30,264 bases of DNA from an uncultured Flavihumibacter sp. (GTDB taxonomy: Bacteria > Bacteroidota > Bacteroidia > Chitinophagales > Chitinophagaceae). Made by a program: the position numbers and the translations under genes. Numbering within the stretch: position 1 is the first letter of the stretch; every line of letters starts with the position of its first letter. Location: contig CAMLRX010000056.1 in assembly GCA_946482545.1 (NCBI GenBank), positions 1-30,264 on the forward strand, read 5' to 3'. This document shows positions 14,853-22,764 of the stretch, in pieces. Under the pieces are notes generated by a model. It had not been told where the DNA came from. It was given only the letters and a program-made list of their open reading frames with translations, and made no database searches.

Positions 14853-16156
14853 TAATTAAATACAGGTTCCAGTTCCTTTTTTGTTTCAACGGCCTTTGCT
14901 GAAGTTTTCGTAAACCGTGTAAACAATACTACTACGGCCACAACAATCACGATCAATCCGATGTATCCGAATGCTTCCACGTAAGTAATGCTTTCACTTT
15001 TGAAGAGAAAACCGAACAACATACCGCCCACATTTCCACCAGCACCTACCACGCCCGCTACCAGTCCGGCGTTTTTCTCATTAATGAACGGCGTAATCGC
15101 ATAAGTAGCGCCGTTGGCCATTTTGAGGAAGAGTGCGAAGAAGATCATGGAGAAGATGGCCATGCCGAAGGAGCCGGATTGCGCGAACAATACAAGCCCA
15201 AGTCCTTCCATCAACAACACCCCGGCGAGCAGCAATCCCTTTCCCTTCATGCCGTAATTCCTTCCGATCCTGTCCGCGAAAACACCACCCAGTGCACGGG
15301 CAAAAAGATTCATAAAACCGAACACGCCCGCCCAGAATCCCGCGGAAGATTGCTCTAGTTTAAATTCCTGCACGAAATGCAAAGCGGCCACATTATCAAA
15401 AGTGATCTCCATCCCGAAGCATACGGCATAAGCCAGCGCCAGGCTCCAGATGCGCCAGTCTTTGAGGATGGAATAATCTGTTTTCTTCTTTTCAGCCTTT
15501 ACTCTTTCGATGTCCTCGTAGTTGCCCGCCGGCGTATCTTTTGTGAAACGGTAATAGAGAAAGGCCATCACCAGCATCAGTGATCCCGGGAGGATCATCG
15601 CATAGCGCCATGCTTCTTTGTTCGTATAACCGAAGCCTACAATCAGTGCGAACACCAATGGCATCACCATATTCGTTATGCCTCCGCCCAGGTTACCCCA
15701 TCCTCCGGCAACTGCGTTCGCTGTTCCTTTGATCTGGGGTGCGAACATCATAGAAGTATGGAATTGCGTGACCACGAATGAAGCGCCGATTACGCCGATG
15801 GCGAGGCGGAACAAAAGGAAGGAAGTATAATCCTGTGCGAGTCCCACACAAAAAACAGGGATGGATCCGATCAGGAGCAAGGTGGTATATGTTTTACGCG
15901 GCCCCCAGGTATCACACAACCTGCCGATGAGCAAACGGGCAATGATGGTTGCAGAAACAGAGGCGATCACCACGTTTCCGATCTGGGATTTGGTAAGCTG
16001 AAGGTCTTCTTTGATGGTGGGCATCAGCGGTGCCAGTCCAAACCAGCCGAAGAAACACACGAAGAAGGTCATCCACGTAATGTGGAACGTGCGCATCTGC
16101 ACGCCCTTGAAGGAGAATACGTTGAGCGAAGAAAGTGGTTGTTGGTTGTTGGTCAT
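14852..16156 (-). CDS. MFS nitrate/nitrite transporter (NarK/NasA, NNP family)
   Basis: A 434-residue inner-membrane transporter with about twelve hydrophobic segments. NNP-family signatures are visible: a Gly-rich nitrate signature in helix 5 (NAVAGGWGNLGGGITNMVMP) and a second in helix 11 (GLVAGVVGAGGNVGGML). The MFS loop motif RLLIGRLCDTWGPRKTY lies between helices 2 and 3. It imports nitrate for the reductase encoded next, whose start overlaps its stop by one base. The outer-membrane channel gene upstream ends 33 bases before it. Nitrite exchange or export is also possible for this family, but the assimilatory context favours uptake. Confidence 0.94.
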   Translation of the reverse strand: MTNNQQPLSSLNVFSFKGVQMRTFHITWMTFFVCFFGWFGLAPLMPTIKEDLQLTKSQIGNVVIASVSATIIARLLIGRLCDTWGPRKTYTTLLLIGSIPVFCVGLAQDYTSFLLFRLAIGVIGASFVVTQFHTSMMFAPQIKGTANAVAGGWGNLGGGITNMVMPLVFALIVGFGYTNKEAWRYAMILPGSLMLVMAFLYYRFTKDTPAGNYEDIERVKAEKKKTDYSILKDWRIWSLALAYAVCFGMEITFDNVAALHFVQEFKLEQSSAGFWAGVFGFMNLFARALGGVFADRIGRNYGMKGKGLLLAGVLLMEGLGLVLFAQSGSFGMAIFSMIFFALFLKMANGATYAITPFINEKNAGLVAGVVGAGGNVGGMLFGFLFKSESITYVEAFGYIGLIVIVVAVVVLFTRFTKTSAKAVETKKELEPVFN

Positions 16157-16189
16157 GTCTGAATGATTTGGAGATGGTTGGAAGATGAA

Positions 16190-17716
16190 TTATTTGCGGA
16201 GGAAATCGGGACGGATGTTTACCATGAGCCAGGCCCAGGAACCAGCGAGGCGCGCGGTACCAGGGCTGATATTTTTCGCGTATTCCATGCTGCGGGTGGC
16301 GCCCATAAAAGAAACACCACCTTCCAGCGTTACGATATTATTGAGTTGATAGGAGGAACTGAGATCAACCTCACTGCCGAGGTAGCGTTCCACTTTGGAA
16401 GCATTTTTATCTTTCTGATCATTGGCCAGGAAGAAAGCATGGTAATCGGCGGAAGCGGAAAACCTTTTACCGGGGGCCGTATAACGAACACTGGCCTGCG
16501 GGTTGGAAAGTCCGCCGTTGGGAGAACCCGTTCCTACATAGAAATAATCCATGTAGCCCCAGAATTTATGTGGTGTTCCATACAGCGGATCGAAGCGATG
16601 GTTCTTTCCGTCGGAAGAAAAAGCATCATTACCAGAGAGCAGATCATACCCGATGGAATAAGTGAAAGGTGCGCGTTGGAACGTAAGTGAAGCATAAGCC
16701 ATGTAAGCAGAAAGCTTCGTTCCTTCCCTGTCTTTTCCTGTTTGATAATACAAGCCGGCTTTGTAAAGCAATGTGTTCTTTTTATCGAACGATCCGGAGA
16801 GTTGGGTTCCGAAGCTGAGTCGGGAATGAACGCCTTTGGAACGGAATTTCCTGCCGAAAACATAACCTGTATCTGTACCCGAAACGTTCTGGACCGAATC
16901 CAGTTGGTGGATCCCGAAATGATCAGCCAGCACCAACCCGGAGATGGTGGTAGAAGATTTTTTCCAGGACGCATAAAGAAACTGCATTGCTTTGTTTTGC
17001 TGCGACTGCCCGTTGGTACCCGGCGGATTCGAGAATGCCGGAGCTCCTGTTTTTGAACTGATCCCACCTGCATTCACCAATGGAATAAAACCTGCGGGGG
17101 TAGCTACAAGATTGCCTTTGCTATCGCGAATGGTAGGCAACACATTGGCGGGTGTGTAGTAAGTACCGTTGTATCCGAAAGCATCTGTCTGTTGTGAGAA
17201 AGCGAACCCCGCATCAGCGTTGAATTTCTTTTCCTGCATTCTGAACACCAGCGCATCGTGCCTTCTCCCCTGTTGCAGCCAATCCAGGTTACCCAGCAGG
17301 CGCGCATCATCGTACATCAGTTCCTGCCTGCCGATTTTCAATCCGAGGTAATCCACGAAAGCACTTTTAAAACCAGTATCGGCGCGGTTTTGCAGCACGA
17401 TCTCCGCCCAGGCTTCGTGTACGCCCAGTTTAGCGCCATCGGCATTTGAGATGGAAGAGGCATCCTGGCCCCAAACCCGTACATCCTGCACGGTGGTTTT
17501 GAATTGCACGCGGGCAGCATTGTATCCGAAGCTGAGGCGGGTGCGTTGTGAGGTAAAAAATGAAGGATCGGCATTGTAGGCGCGCAGGGTCCCCACGCCA
17601 TTCCGCCACTCGGTGCGGGTACGGAGTTGCCCGGTAAACTGGAACTGAGCCTTTACAGAGAGAACACCTGAACAGAATGCCATGATGAGAAAAATTTTGG
17701 TTGGTTTGGTACGCAT
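16190..17716 (-). CDS. Alginate-export-type outer-membrane beta-barrel channel
   Basis: A 508-residue outer-membrane protein. I start it at the ATG at 17716-17714, which gives a good signal peptide (MRTKPTKIFLIMAFCSGVLS, then VKAQ). The frame is open upstream to 17821 but that stretch is repeat sequence. The mature part begins FQFTGQLRTRTEWRNG and continues with aromatic-flanked alternating strands (RTRLSFGYNAARVQFKTTVQ, GLKIGRQELMYDDARLLGN), matching the Alginate_exp domain of AlgE-like barrels. Similar genes beside nitrate assimilation genes in Bacteroidota led me to infer a nitrate-permeable channel rather than alginate export; no polymer genes are present. It precedes the inner-membrane nitrate transporter by 33 bases. 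Its upstream region contains nested inverted repeats that separate it from nirD. Confidence 0.85.
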   Translation of the reverse strand: MRTKPTKIFLIMAFCSGVLSVKAQFQFTGQLRTRTEWRNGVGTLRAYNADPSFFTSQRTRLSFGYNAARVQFKTTVQDVRVWGQDASSISNADGAKLGVHEAWAEIVLQNRADTGFKSAFVDYLGLKIGRQELMYDDARLLGNLDWLQQGRRHDALVFRMQEKKFNADAGFAFSQQTDAFGYNGTYYTPANVLPTIRDSKGNLVATPAGFIPLVNAGGISSKTGAPAFSNPPGTNGQSQQNKAMQFLYASWKKSSTTISGLVLADHFGIHQLDSVQNVSGTDTGYVFGRKFRSKGVHSRLSFGTQLSGSFDKKNTLLYKAGLYYQTGKDREGTKLSAYMAYASLTFQRAPFTYSIGYDLLSGNDAFSSDGKNHRFDPLYGTPHKFWGYMDYFYVGTGSPNGGLSNPQASVRYTAPGKRFSASADYHAFFLANDQKDKNASKVERYLGSEVDLSSSYQLNNIVTLEGGVSFMGATRSMEYAKNISPGTARLAGSWAWLMVNIRPDFLRK

Positions 17717-17803
17717 AAGCTGAAGTTTTGGTGTGATTTCTGTGGATGGGGCAATCGTGGGGGTGTTTTCGGGGGATGGGATTTTTTTCACGTGACTGCT
17801 TCG

Positions 17804-18110
17804 TTTCTCGCAAAGACGCAAAGGAGCAAGGACGCAAGGAGCGGTTGGTGGGCTAGCGGGGAATTTCTCGCAACGGCGCTACGACGCTACGGACTGTTTA
17901 ATTGGTAGTGGCTAAATTTTTGCTGAAGCTTATGCGCTGTTTATTTGATTTATTTCTATTAATTCTGTTTGAAAGAAATGAATCAACAGAAACCTAAATA
18001 AGCCTCTAACATTGCGTCGTAGCGCCGTTGCGAGAAACAAAAAATCTCTGTTGAAAAAGAAACAGTTCAAAAACAAACTAACGCCTTGCGCCCTTGCTCC
18101 TTTGCGCTGC
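17804..18110. repeat. Nested inverted repeats in the nirD/channel intergenic region
   Basis: This 427-base gene-free stretch (17717-18143) contains two nested inverted repeat pairs. The inner pair is a perfect 24-bp match: 17864-17887 (starting TTTCTCGCAACGGCG) against 18014-18037. The outer pair matches 22 of 23 bases: 17817-17839 (starting CGCAAAGGAGCAAGG) against 18084-18106. Both left arms follow the same word, TTTCTCGCAA (17804 and 17864), so the arms are also related to each other. The 126-base centre is AT-rich and carries no gene I can support. Dispersed repeats of the TTTGCGAGAAA kind are, to my memory, common between genes in Bacteroidota. No transposase is present. The structure may form a large hairpin within the nir-nas transcript. 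Confidence 0.85.
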
Positions 18111-18143
18111 GAAGTGCGCAGCACAAAGCAGTTGCGTGAACAC

Positions 18144-18500
18144 TCAATTCGCCTCTCCAAGCACTCCTATAAATATCTTGTCCTCCTCTATCTTCACCGG
18201 AAACACTTTGATGTGTTCGCAATCCCCCTCGAAACATTCGCCTGTTTTCAGCGAGAAAGTCCTTTTGTGAAAAGGGCAGGCTACTTTAGGCTCCGCCCCC
18301 GTGGAGCCGATCATGCCGCGACTCAACGCCATTTCCTGGCGGTGCGGACAAAGATTCTGCGTAGCGAACCATTCGCCCCGGCGGGTAAAATTGAACAGCG
18401 CCACCTGCTGGCCATGCAACTTCACACATACGCCGCCGTTAGCGGGCACATCGAGTGTGGAACAGGCATACAACCATGTGATAACTTCTTCCTGGATCAT
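18144..18500 (-). CDS. nirD: Nitrite reductase small subunit NirD (Rieske-like)
   Basis: A 118-residue Rieske-fold protein with C-P-H (QNLCPHRQEMALSRG) and C-P-F-H (ACPFHKRTFSLKTGECFEG), so both Cys-His ligand pairs of a [2Fe-2S] cluster are present. NirD assists NirB in reducing nitrite to ammonium with NADH in the cytoplasm. Some NirD proteins lack the cluster; this one keeps all four ligands. It starts 89 bases after nirB ends, in the same direction. A GC-rich hairpin lies in that gap. The length is typical of the family. Confidence 0.95.
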   Translation of the reverse strand: MIQEEVITWLYACSTLDVPANGGVCVKLHGQQVALFNFTRRGEWFATQNLCPHRQEMALSRGMIGSTGAEPKVACPFHKRTFSLKTGECFEGDCEHIKVFPVKIEEDKIFIGVLGEAN

Positions 18501-18527
18501 AATAAAGCATTTGGGTTGAAAGAAAAT

Positions 18528-18565
18528 GGGCGGTGGTTCCGGAGCGGAGCAAGCCCCGGCCGCCC
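18528..18565. other. GC-rich hairpin between nirB and nirD
   Basis: GGGCGG (18528-18533) and CCGCCC (18560-18565) form a strong stem with further internal CCGG pairing. No T run follows on the minus strand, so it is not a normal intrinsic terminator. It might adjust mRNA stability or the NirB:NirD ratio; this is speculative. Confidence 0.4.
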
Positions 18566-18589
18566 GTATGCGAAAGCTTCAATCGTAGT

Positions 18590-21094
18590 TTATTTTTTCC
18601 CCTGCGCCCCCACCCTCTTCATTTCCCGCATTGGCTCAAACTGCACCGTGGGATCTTTCTCTTCCGGCGCATTCACGAAATGCACAAACCGCTTCCTGAT
18701 CTCTGGATTTTCAACCGCCTCTTTCCACTCGCATTTGTAATTGTTGACAAGCTGCTGCATTTCCGCTTCCAGTTGGTCGTTGATGCCCAGGCTATCGTTC
18801 AGCACCACGTTCTTCAGGTAATCAATTCCGCCCTCCATTTTGTTGAGCCAGGTAGCGGTACGTGTAAGCGGATCAGCAGTTTTTATATAGAACATGAGAA
18901 ACCGGTCGATATAGCGGATACAGGTATCCGAATCAATATCTGAAGCCAGTAAAAGGGCGTGTTGTGGTTTAGAACCGCCATTGCCGCAAACGTAGAGGTT
19001 CCAGCCTTTTTCGGTGGCGATGATACCAAAGTCTTTACTCTGTGCTTCAGCGCATTCCCGGATGCAACCGGACACCGCCGATTTTATTTTATGCGGCGCA
19101 CGCAAACCACGGTACCGCTCTTCAACACGAATGGCGAAGCTTACGCTGTCGTGGAGTCCGAAGCGGCACCAGGTCGAGCCCACGCAACTTTTTACGGTAC
19201 GCAACGCTTTTCCGTAGGCATGTCCGCTTTCGAAGCCGGCGGCTATCAGGGCTTCCCAGATGTAGGGAAGGTCAACGAGGTGCGCACCAAACAGGTCGAT
19301 GCGCTGGCCACCAGTGATTTTGGTATAGAGGTTGTATTTTTTCGCGACTTCACCAATCACAATAAGTTTATCCGGCGTAATCTCTCCTCCGGGAATACGT
19401 GGCACCACGGAATAAGTGCCGCCCTTCTGAATATTGGCGAGAAAGCGGTCGTTGCTGTCCTGGGCGGTATCGTTTCCTTTCGCAAGGATCATTTCGTTCC
19501 ACAAACTGGCCAGGATACTTGATACCAGAGGTTTGCAGGTTTCGCAACCATCACCCTGACCAATTTCAGAAAGCACTTCATCGTAGGACGTATATTTTCT
19601 GATCTTAATCAGGTCGTAAAGTTCTTGTCTGCTATGGGGGAAATGCTCACAGATAACGGTACGTATGTATTTGCCCTGCGCCTTCAGTGTTGCATTGATA
19701 ATATCCTTCACCATGGGCACGCAACCACCGCAACCGGTTCCAGCCTTACAACATTTTTTTATGGAATCAAGGGTTTCATTGCCATTCTCCACAGCGGAAA
19801 CCAATGTGGCTTTTGTGATGCCTTCACAACTGCAGATCAGCGCGTCATCGGGGAGCGCCATTACACCGGCCCCAACATCTGTTTTACCGCCACGGGCGCC
19901 GAGGAGTAGGTCTTCCGGATTTTCCGGCAGTAGCATTTTATTTTTACAGGTCTGAAGCAGTTGGTTGTACGCTTCCGCATCTCCGACCAGTACACCGCCC
20001 AACAGCAATTTGCCATCGGAAGATATATTGATTCGTTTGTAAACGCCTTTGGCGGAATCTTCATATACGATGGAGCGGGCCGATTCGCCTGCGGCGAAAG
20101 GATCGCCGAAACTGGCCACATCCACGCCGATGAGTTTCAGTTTGGTACTCATATCAAACCCCGTGAAATACTTCTCACCGCCTGTAAGCTTCGTAGCCAC
20201 CACATCTGCCATTTCGTAGCCCGGCGCCACAAGTCCATAAATCATTCCCTGGTAGAGGGCGCATTCGCCGATGGCGAACACGTTGGGATCGCTGGTTTCC
20301 ATGCTTTCATTTACAACGATACCACCACGCTGACCAACTTCAATCCCTGATAATTTGGCGAGTTCATCACGCGGACGGATACCCGCTGATATCACCAGCA
20401 TATCCGCTTCAAGAATGGTGTCGTCTGAAAACTGAAGGCCGGAAACGGTTTCCTCCCCGATGATGGAGGAAGTAGCCATACTGGTGTGGATGGTAAGACC
20501 GAGCGATTCGAGCTTCGACTGCAACAGGCGGGAGCCGGCATCATCGATCTGGCGGGGCATGAGGCGGGGCGCGAACTCAATTACATGGGTATCGGAAATA
20601 CCCAGGTCGAGCATGGCCTTAGCGGCTTCCAGCCCGAGGAGTCCGCCCCCCATCACTACTCCTTTGCGTGCATGTTTCGCATGAGCCTGCATCAGCTCAA
20701 GGTCTTCTATTGTGCGGTAAATGAATACGCCTTGCTTCTCCACCCCGGGGATGGGTGGAACGAAGGCGGCAGAACCGGTTGCGAGAACGAGATAATCGTA
20801 GGAAATTTCTACTCCGTGGTAGGAATGAACGGTCTTTGCCGTGCGGTCGATCCGTTGAACAGGATCACCCAGGTAAAGCCTGATGCCATGCTCCTCGTAC
20901 CAACTCAAAGGAGCCATGGTTAATTCTTCCGCCGATGTTCCGGAGAACCAGGCGCTGAGATGGACCCTGTCGTATGCAGGACGGGCTTCTTCCCCGAAAA
21001 CTACCAGTTCAATGGAGGCATCGCCTTTTTTGGCGAGCAACTTCTCACAAAACTTGTACCCCACCATCCCATTTCCAATAACTACTACTCTCAT
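18590..21094 (-). CDS. nirB: Assimilatory nitrite reductase large subunit NirB (NADH, FAD, siroheme)
   Basis: An 834-residue enzyme reducing nitrite to ammonium by six electrons. The N-terminal FAD/NADH part has VVVIGNGMVGYKF at the start, GVVMGGGLLGLEAAKAM near residue 150 and the FAD motif TSDPNVFAIGECALYQG. Two BFD-like regions follow: LICSCEGITKA with CGGC, and a second ending GDGCETCKP. The nitrite/sulfite reductase domains contain the siroheme and [4Fe-4S] ligands as C-x5-C (CVGSTWC, about residue 635) and C-x3-C (CIREC, about residue 677). The length is normal for NirB. It is divergent from the siroheme methyltransferase gene with a 198-base shared AT-rich promoter region, and is likely the first gene of the nir-nas-moa unit. 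Confidence 0.97.
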   Translation of the reverse strand: MRVVVIGNGMVGYKFCEKLLAKKGDASIELVVFGEEARPAYDRVHLSAWFSGTSAEELTMAPLSWYEEHGIRLYLGDPVQRIDRTAKTVHSYHGVEISYDYLVLATGSAAFVPPIPGVEKQGVFIYRTIEDLELMQAHAKHARKGVVMGGGLLGLEAAKAMLDLGISDTHVIEFAPRLMPRQIDDAGSRLLQSKLESLGLTIHTSMATSSIIGEETVSGLQFSDDTILEADMLVISAGIRPRDELAKLSGIEVGQRGGIVVNESMETSDPNVFAIGECALYQGMIYGLVAPGYEMADVVATKLTGGEKYFTGFDMSTKLKLIGVDVASFGDPFAAGESARSIVYEDSAKGVYKRINISSDGKLLLGGVLVGDAEAYNQLLQTCKNKMLLPENPEDLLLGARGGKTDVGAGVMALPDDALICSCEGITKATLVSAVENGNETLDSIKKCCKAGTGCGGCVPMVKDIINATLKAQGKYIRTVICEHFPHSRQELYDLIKIRKYTSYDEVLSEIGQGDGCETCKPLVSSILASLWNEMILAKGNDTAQDSNDRFLANIQKGGTYSVVPRIPGGEITPDKLIVIGEVAKKYNLYTKITGGQRIDLFGAHLVDLPYIWEALIAAGFESGHAYGKALRTVKSCVGSTWCRFGLHDSVSFAIRVEERYRGLRAPHKIKSAVSGCIRECAEAQSKDFGIIATEKGWNLYVCGNGGSKPQHALLLASDIDSDTCIRYIDRFLMFYIKTADPLTRTATWLNKMEGGIDYLKNVVLNDSLGINDQLEAEMQQLVNNYKCEWKEAVENPEIRKRFVHFVNAPEEKDPTVQFEPMREMKRVGAQGKK

Positions 21095-21292
21095 AACCGC
21101 GTTTTTTATTTGTTAGAGAATAATAGCAAGCAATCGTATAGAGAAAAAATCAATATCATCAGAATCAGTAAATAAAGTGCTAGTTTATTTATATTTTTCT
21201 GATTTATATCATAAATTTAAAAAAGTTAATTTGATATTTGAGTCAATTTCCATGATTTTAAACATATATTTTTTATTATAATACTAATTCAA
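21095..21292. promoter_or_regulatory. Divergent AT-rich promoter region between nirB and the SUMT gene
   Basis: This 198-base region must carry the start signals for both the nitrate block (minus) and the SUMT-Crp unit (plus). It is very AT-rich. A perfect dyad ATTTAT-ATC-ATAAAT lies at 21202-21216. A looser palindrome, TTGATATTTGAGTCAA, lies at 21231-21246; its half-sites resemble Fnr half-sites but the spacing is two bases too long. No clear TTTG/TAnnTTTG pair was found on either strand. A Crp/Fnr-type regulator is encoded 0.8 kb downstream. Confidence 0.55.
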
Positions 21293-22063
21293 ATGAAAAC
21301 ACCGTTTCTGAGTTTGGTGGGTGCAGGTCCTGGTGATCCCGAGTTAATCACCTTAAAAGCAATACGTTGTATAGAACGTGCAGATGTAATTTTATACGAT
21401 GCACTGGCAAGCACCCAATTGCTCAACTATGCGAAGCCTGAAGCAAGAATAATATATGTAGGAAAACGTTATGGATGCCACGCCCTTTCTCAACAGGAGA
21501 TAAACCAGTTGATTATTGAGGAAGCGTTTAACCATGGCCATGTGGTAAGGCTGAAAGGCGGAGATCCCTTTGTATTTGGAAGGGCACAGGAGGAAATAGA
21601 TGCGGCCACCGAAGCAGGAATTCCTACTGAAGTGATTCCCGGTATCACCAGCGCCATTGCTGTACCTGCCGCTCAAATGATTCCACTCACCTGCCGGGGC
21701 ATCAGTGAAAGTTTCTGGGTAACAACAGGTACTACACGGTCAGGTGATGTTTCAGGCGATATCAGGCTCGCCGCGCAATCCACCGCCACCATTGTAATCC
21801 TGATGGCCATGAGTAAACTGGAAGCCATTATGGAGATTTTTACCGCGGCCGGGAAAGCAGAAACACCCGTCGCCATTATACAGGACGGCACCACTGAAAG
21901 GGAAAGGATGGTAATCGGCAAAGTAAAAGACATCAGTTTCAGGGCGCAACACGCCGGACTGGGCAATCCCGCCATCATCGTGGTTGGGGAAGTCGTTAAC
22001 CTGCACAACCGGCAACTCCCTGGATCACTTGCAGCAGCAGGACTTTTTTATGAAAGCAAGTAA
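21293..22063 (+). CDS. cobA: Uroporphyrinogen-III C-methyltransferase (SUMT, siroheme synthesis)
   Basis: A 256-residue S-adenosylmethionine-dependent enzyme that methylates uroporphyrinogen III at C2 and C7 to give precorrin-2, the first committed step to siroheme. Signatures are SLVGAGPGDPELITLKAIRC at the N-terminus, VVRLKGGDPFVFGRAQEE in the middle, and PTEVIPGITSAIAVPAAQ; the length fits single-domain SUMT. It lacks the dehydrogenase/ferrochelatase part of CysG, so those steps are encoded elsewhere. It supplies the NirB cofactor, which explains its divergent placement beside nirB. No cobalamin genes are nearby, so a siroheme role is preferred. The gene symbol follows the general name for SUMT. 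Confidence 0.94.
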   Translation: MKTPFLSLVGAGPGDPELITLKAIRCIERADVILYDALASTQLLNYAKPEARIIYVGKRYGCHALSQQEINQLIIEEAFNHGHVVRLKGGDPFVFGRAQEEIDAATEAGIPTEVIPGITSAIAVPAAQMIPLTCRGISESFWVTTGTTRSGDVSGDIRLAAQSTATIVILMAMSKLEAIMEIFTAAGKAETPVAIIQDGTTERERMVIGKVKDISFRAQHAGLGNPAIIVVGEVVNLHNRQLPGSLAAAGLFYESK

Positions 22064-22092
22064 GGTTAATATTGTGGAAACTTCCCAAAGGA

Positions 22093-22764
22093 ATGAAGGA
22101 ACTGAAGAAGAAATGTGACCACCAAACCTGTCTGCTCTGTAAATCCGTTCAACCCGAATGGTTGCCCGCCATAGATGCCCACCGGAAAGTTTTCCAGTTG
22201 AAAAAAGGTGAAACCCTTTTCCACGAAGGAGAAGAAATGAAAGGCATGTATTTTATTCACCATGGACTCGTCAAAGTGCATAAACACTGGGACGATGACA
22301 AAGAACTCATCCTCCGTATCGCGTACGATGGTGATATTGTGGGTCACCGGGGGTTAGGCATGGACACAATTTATCCCGTTACAGGAACTGCATTAGAAAC
22401 CACGGAAGTGTGTTATGTGGACAATAATTTCTTCAACGCCACACTCAAGATGAACCCGGATTTTCTCTACAAGCTGATGCTTTTTTTCGCCGCGGAACTG
22501 AAAGAATCCGAAAAAAGAATGCGTAACCTCGCGCACATGCCGGTGAAAGGTAGGATCGGACAGGCGCTGGTACGGATGGAAGAAAAATTCGGTAAAGATG
22601 AAGATGGTTTTATTACCGTGACGCTGAGTCGGCAGGATTTTGCTTCCTATATCGGCGCCACTTATGAAACCACTTTCCGTTTGATGAATGAAATGGAGGC
22701 AGAAGGATTGATTAAGATAGATGGCAAAAGACTGGGCATCCTGCAACCTTCCAGCCTAGCGTAA
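22093..22764 (+). CDS. Crp/Fnr-family regulator with putative Fe-S cysteines
   Basis: A 223-residue regulator. The start is the ATG at 22093, preceded by AAAGGA. A TTG seven codons upstream is open but less likely. An N-terminal cysteine cluster, C8-x4-C13-x2-C16, precedes the cyclic-nucleotide-binding-type beta-roll (FQLKKGETLFHEGE, MYFIHHGLVKVHKH). A fourth cysteine, C107, sits in EVCYVDNNFF at the place of FNR Cys122 by my alignment. The C-terminal winged helix contains SRQDFASYIGATYETTFRLM. Cys placement like this suggests an O2- or NO-labile Fe-S cluster; that is inference. It follows the SUMT gene by 29 bases and so is cotranscribed. It is a candidate regulator of the divergent nitrate genes. 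Its 3' end overlaps the convergent moeA gene by 9 bases. Confidence 0.9.
   Translation: MKELKKKCDHQTCLLCKSVQPEWLPAIDAHRKVFQLKKGETLFHEGEEMKGMYFIHHGLVKVHKHWDDDKELILRIAYDGDIVGHRGLGMDTIYPVTGTALETTEVCYVDNNFFNATLKMNPDFLYKLMLFFAAELKESEKRMRNLAHMPVKGRIGQALVRMEEKFGKDEDGFITVTLSRQDFASYIGATYETTFRLMNEMEAEGLIKIDGKRLGILQPSSLA

Noticed and set aside
17717..17821. N-terminal extension of the outer-membrane channel to 17821
   Set aside because: The extra 35 residues read through repeat sequence and would place the signal peptide internally; the ATG at 17716 gives a standard signal peptide.
17804..18110. Insertion sequence or CRISPR array at the repeats
   Set aside because: No transposase frame, no target duplication that I could see, and only two pairs of inverted arms rather than regularly spaced direct repeats.
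17930..18160. Minus-strand open frame of 76 codons across the inverted repeats
   Set aside because: It is made largely of repeat arm and AT-rich centre sequence and overlaps the nirD end; no sign of a real protein.
21231..21246. Classical FNR box at TTGATATTTGAGTCAA
   Set aside because: FNR sites need TTGAT-N4-ATCAA; here the half-sites are two bases further apart, so I list it only as a loose palindrome.
22072..22092. TTG start seven codons upstream for the Crp/Fnr protein
   Set aside because: The ATG at 22093 has an AAAGGA just before it and gives a normal N-terminus ahead of the cysteine cluster.
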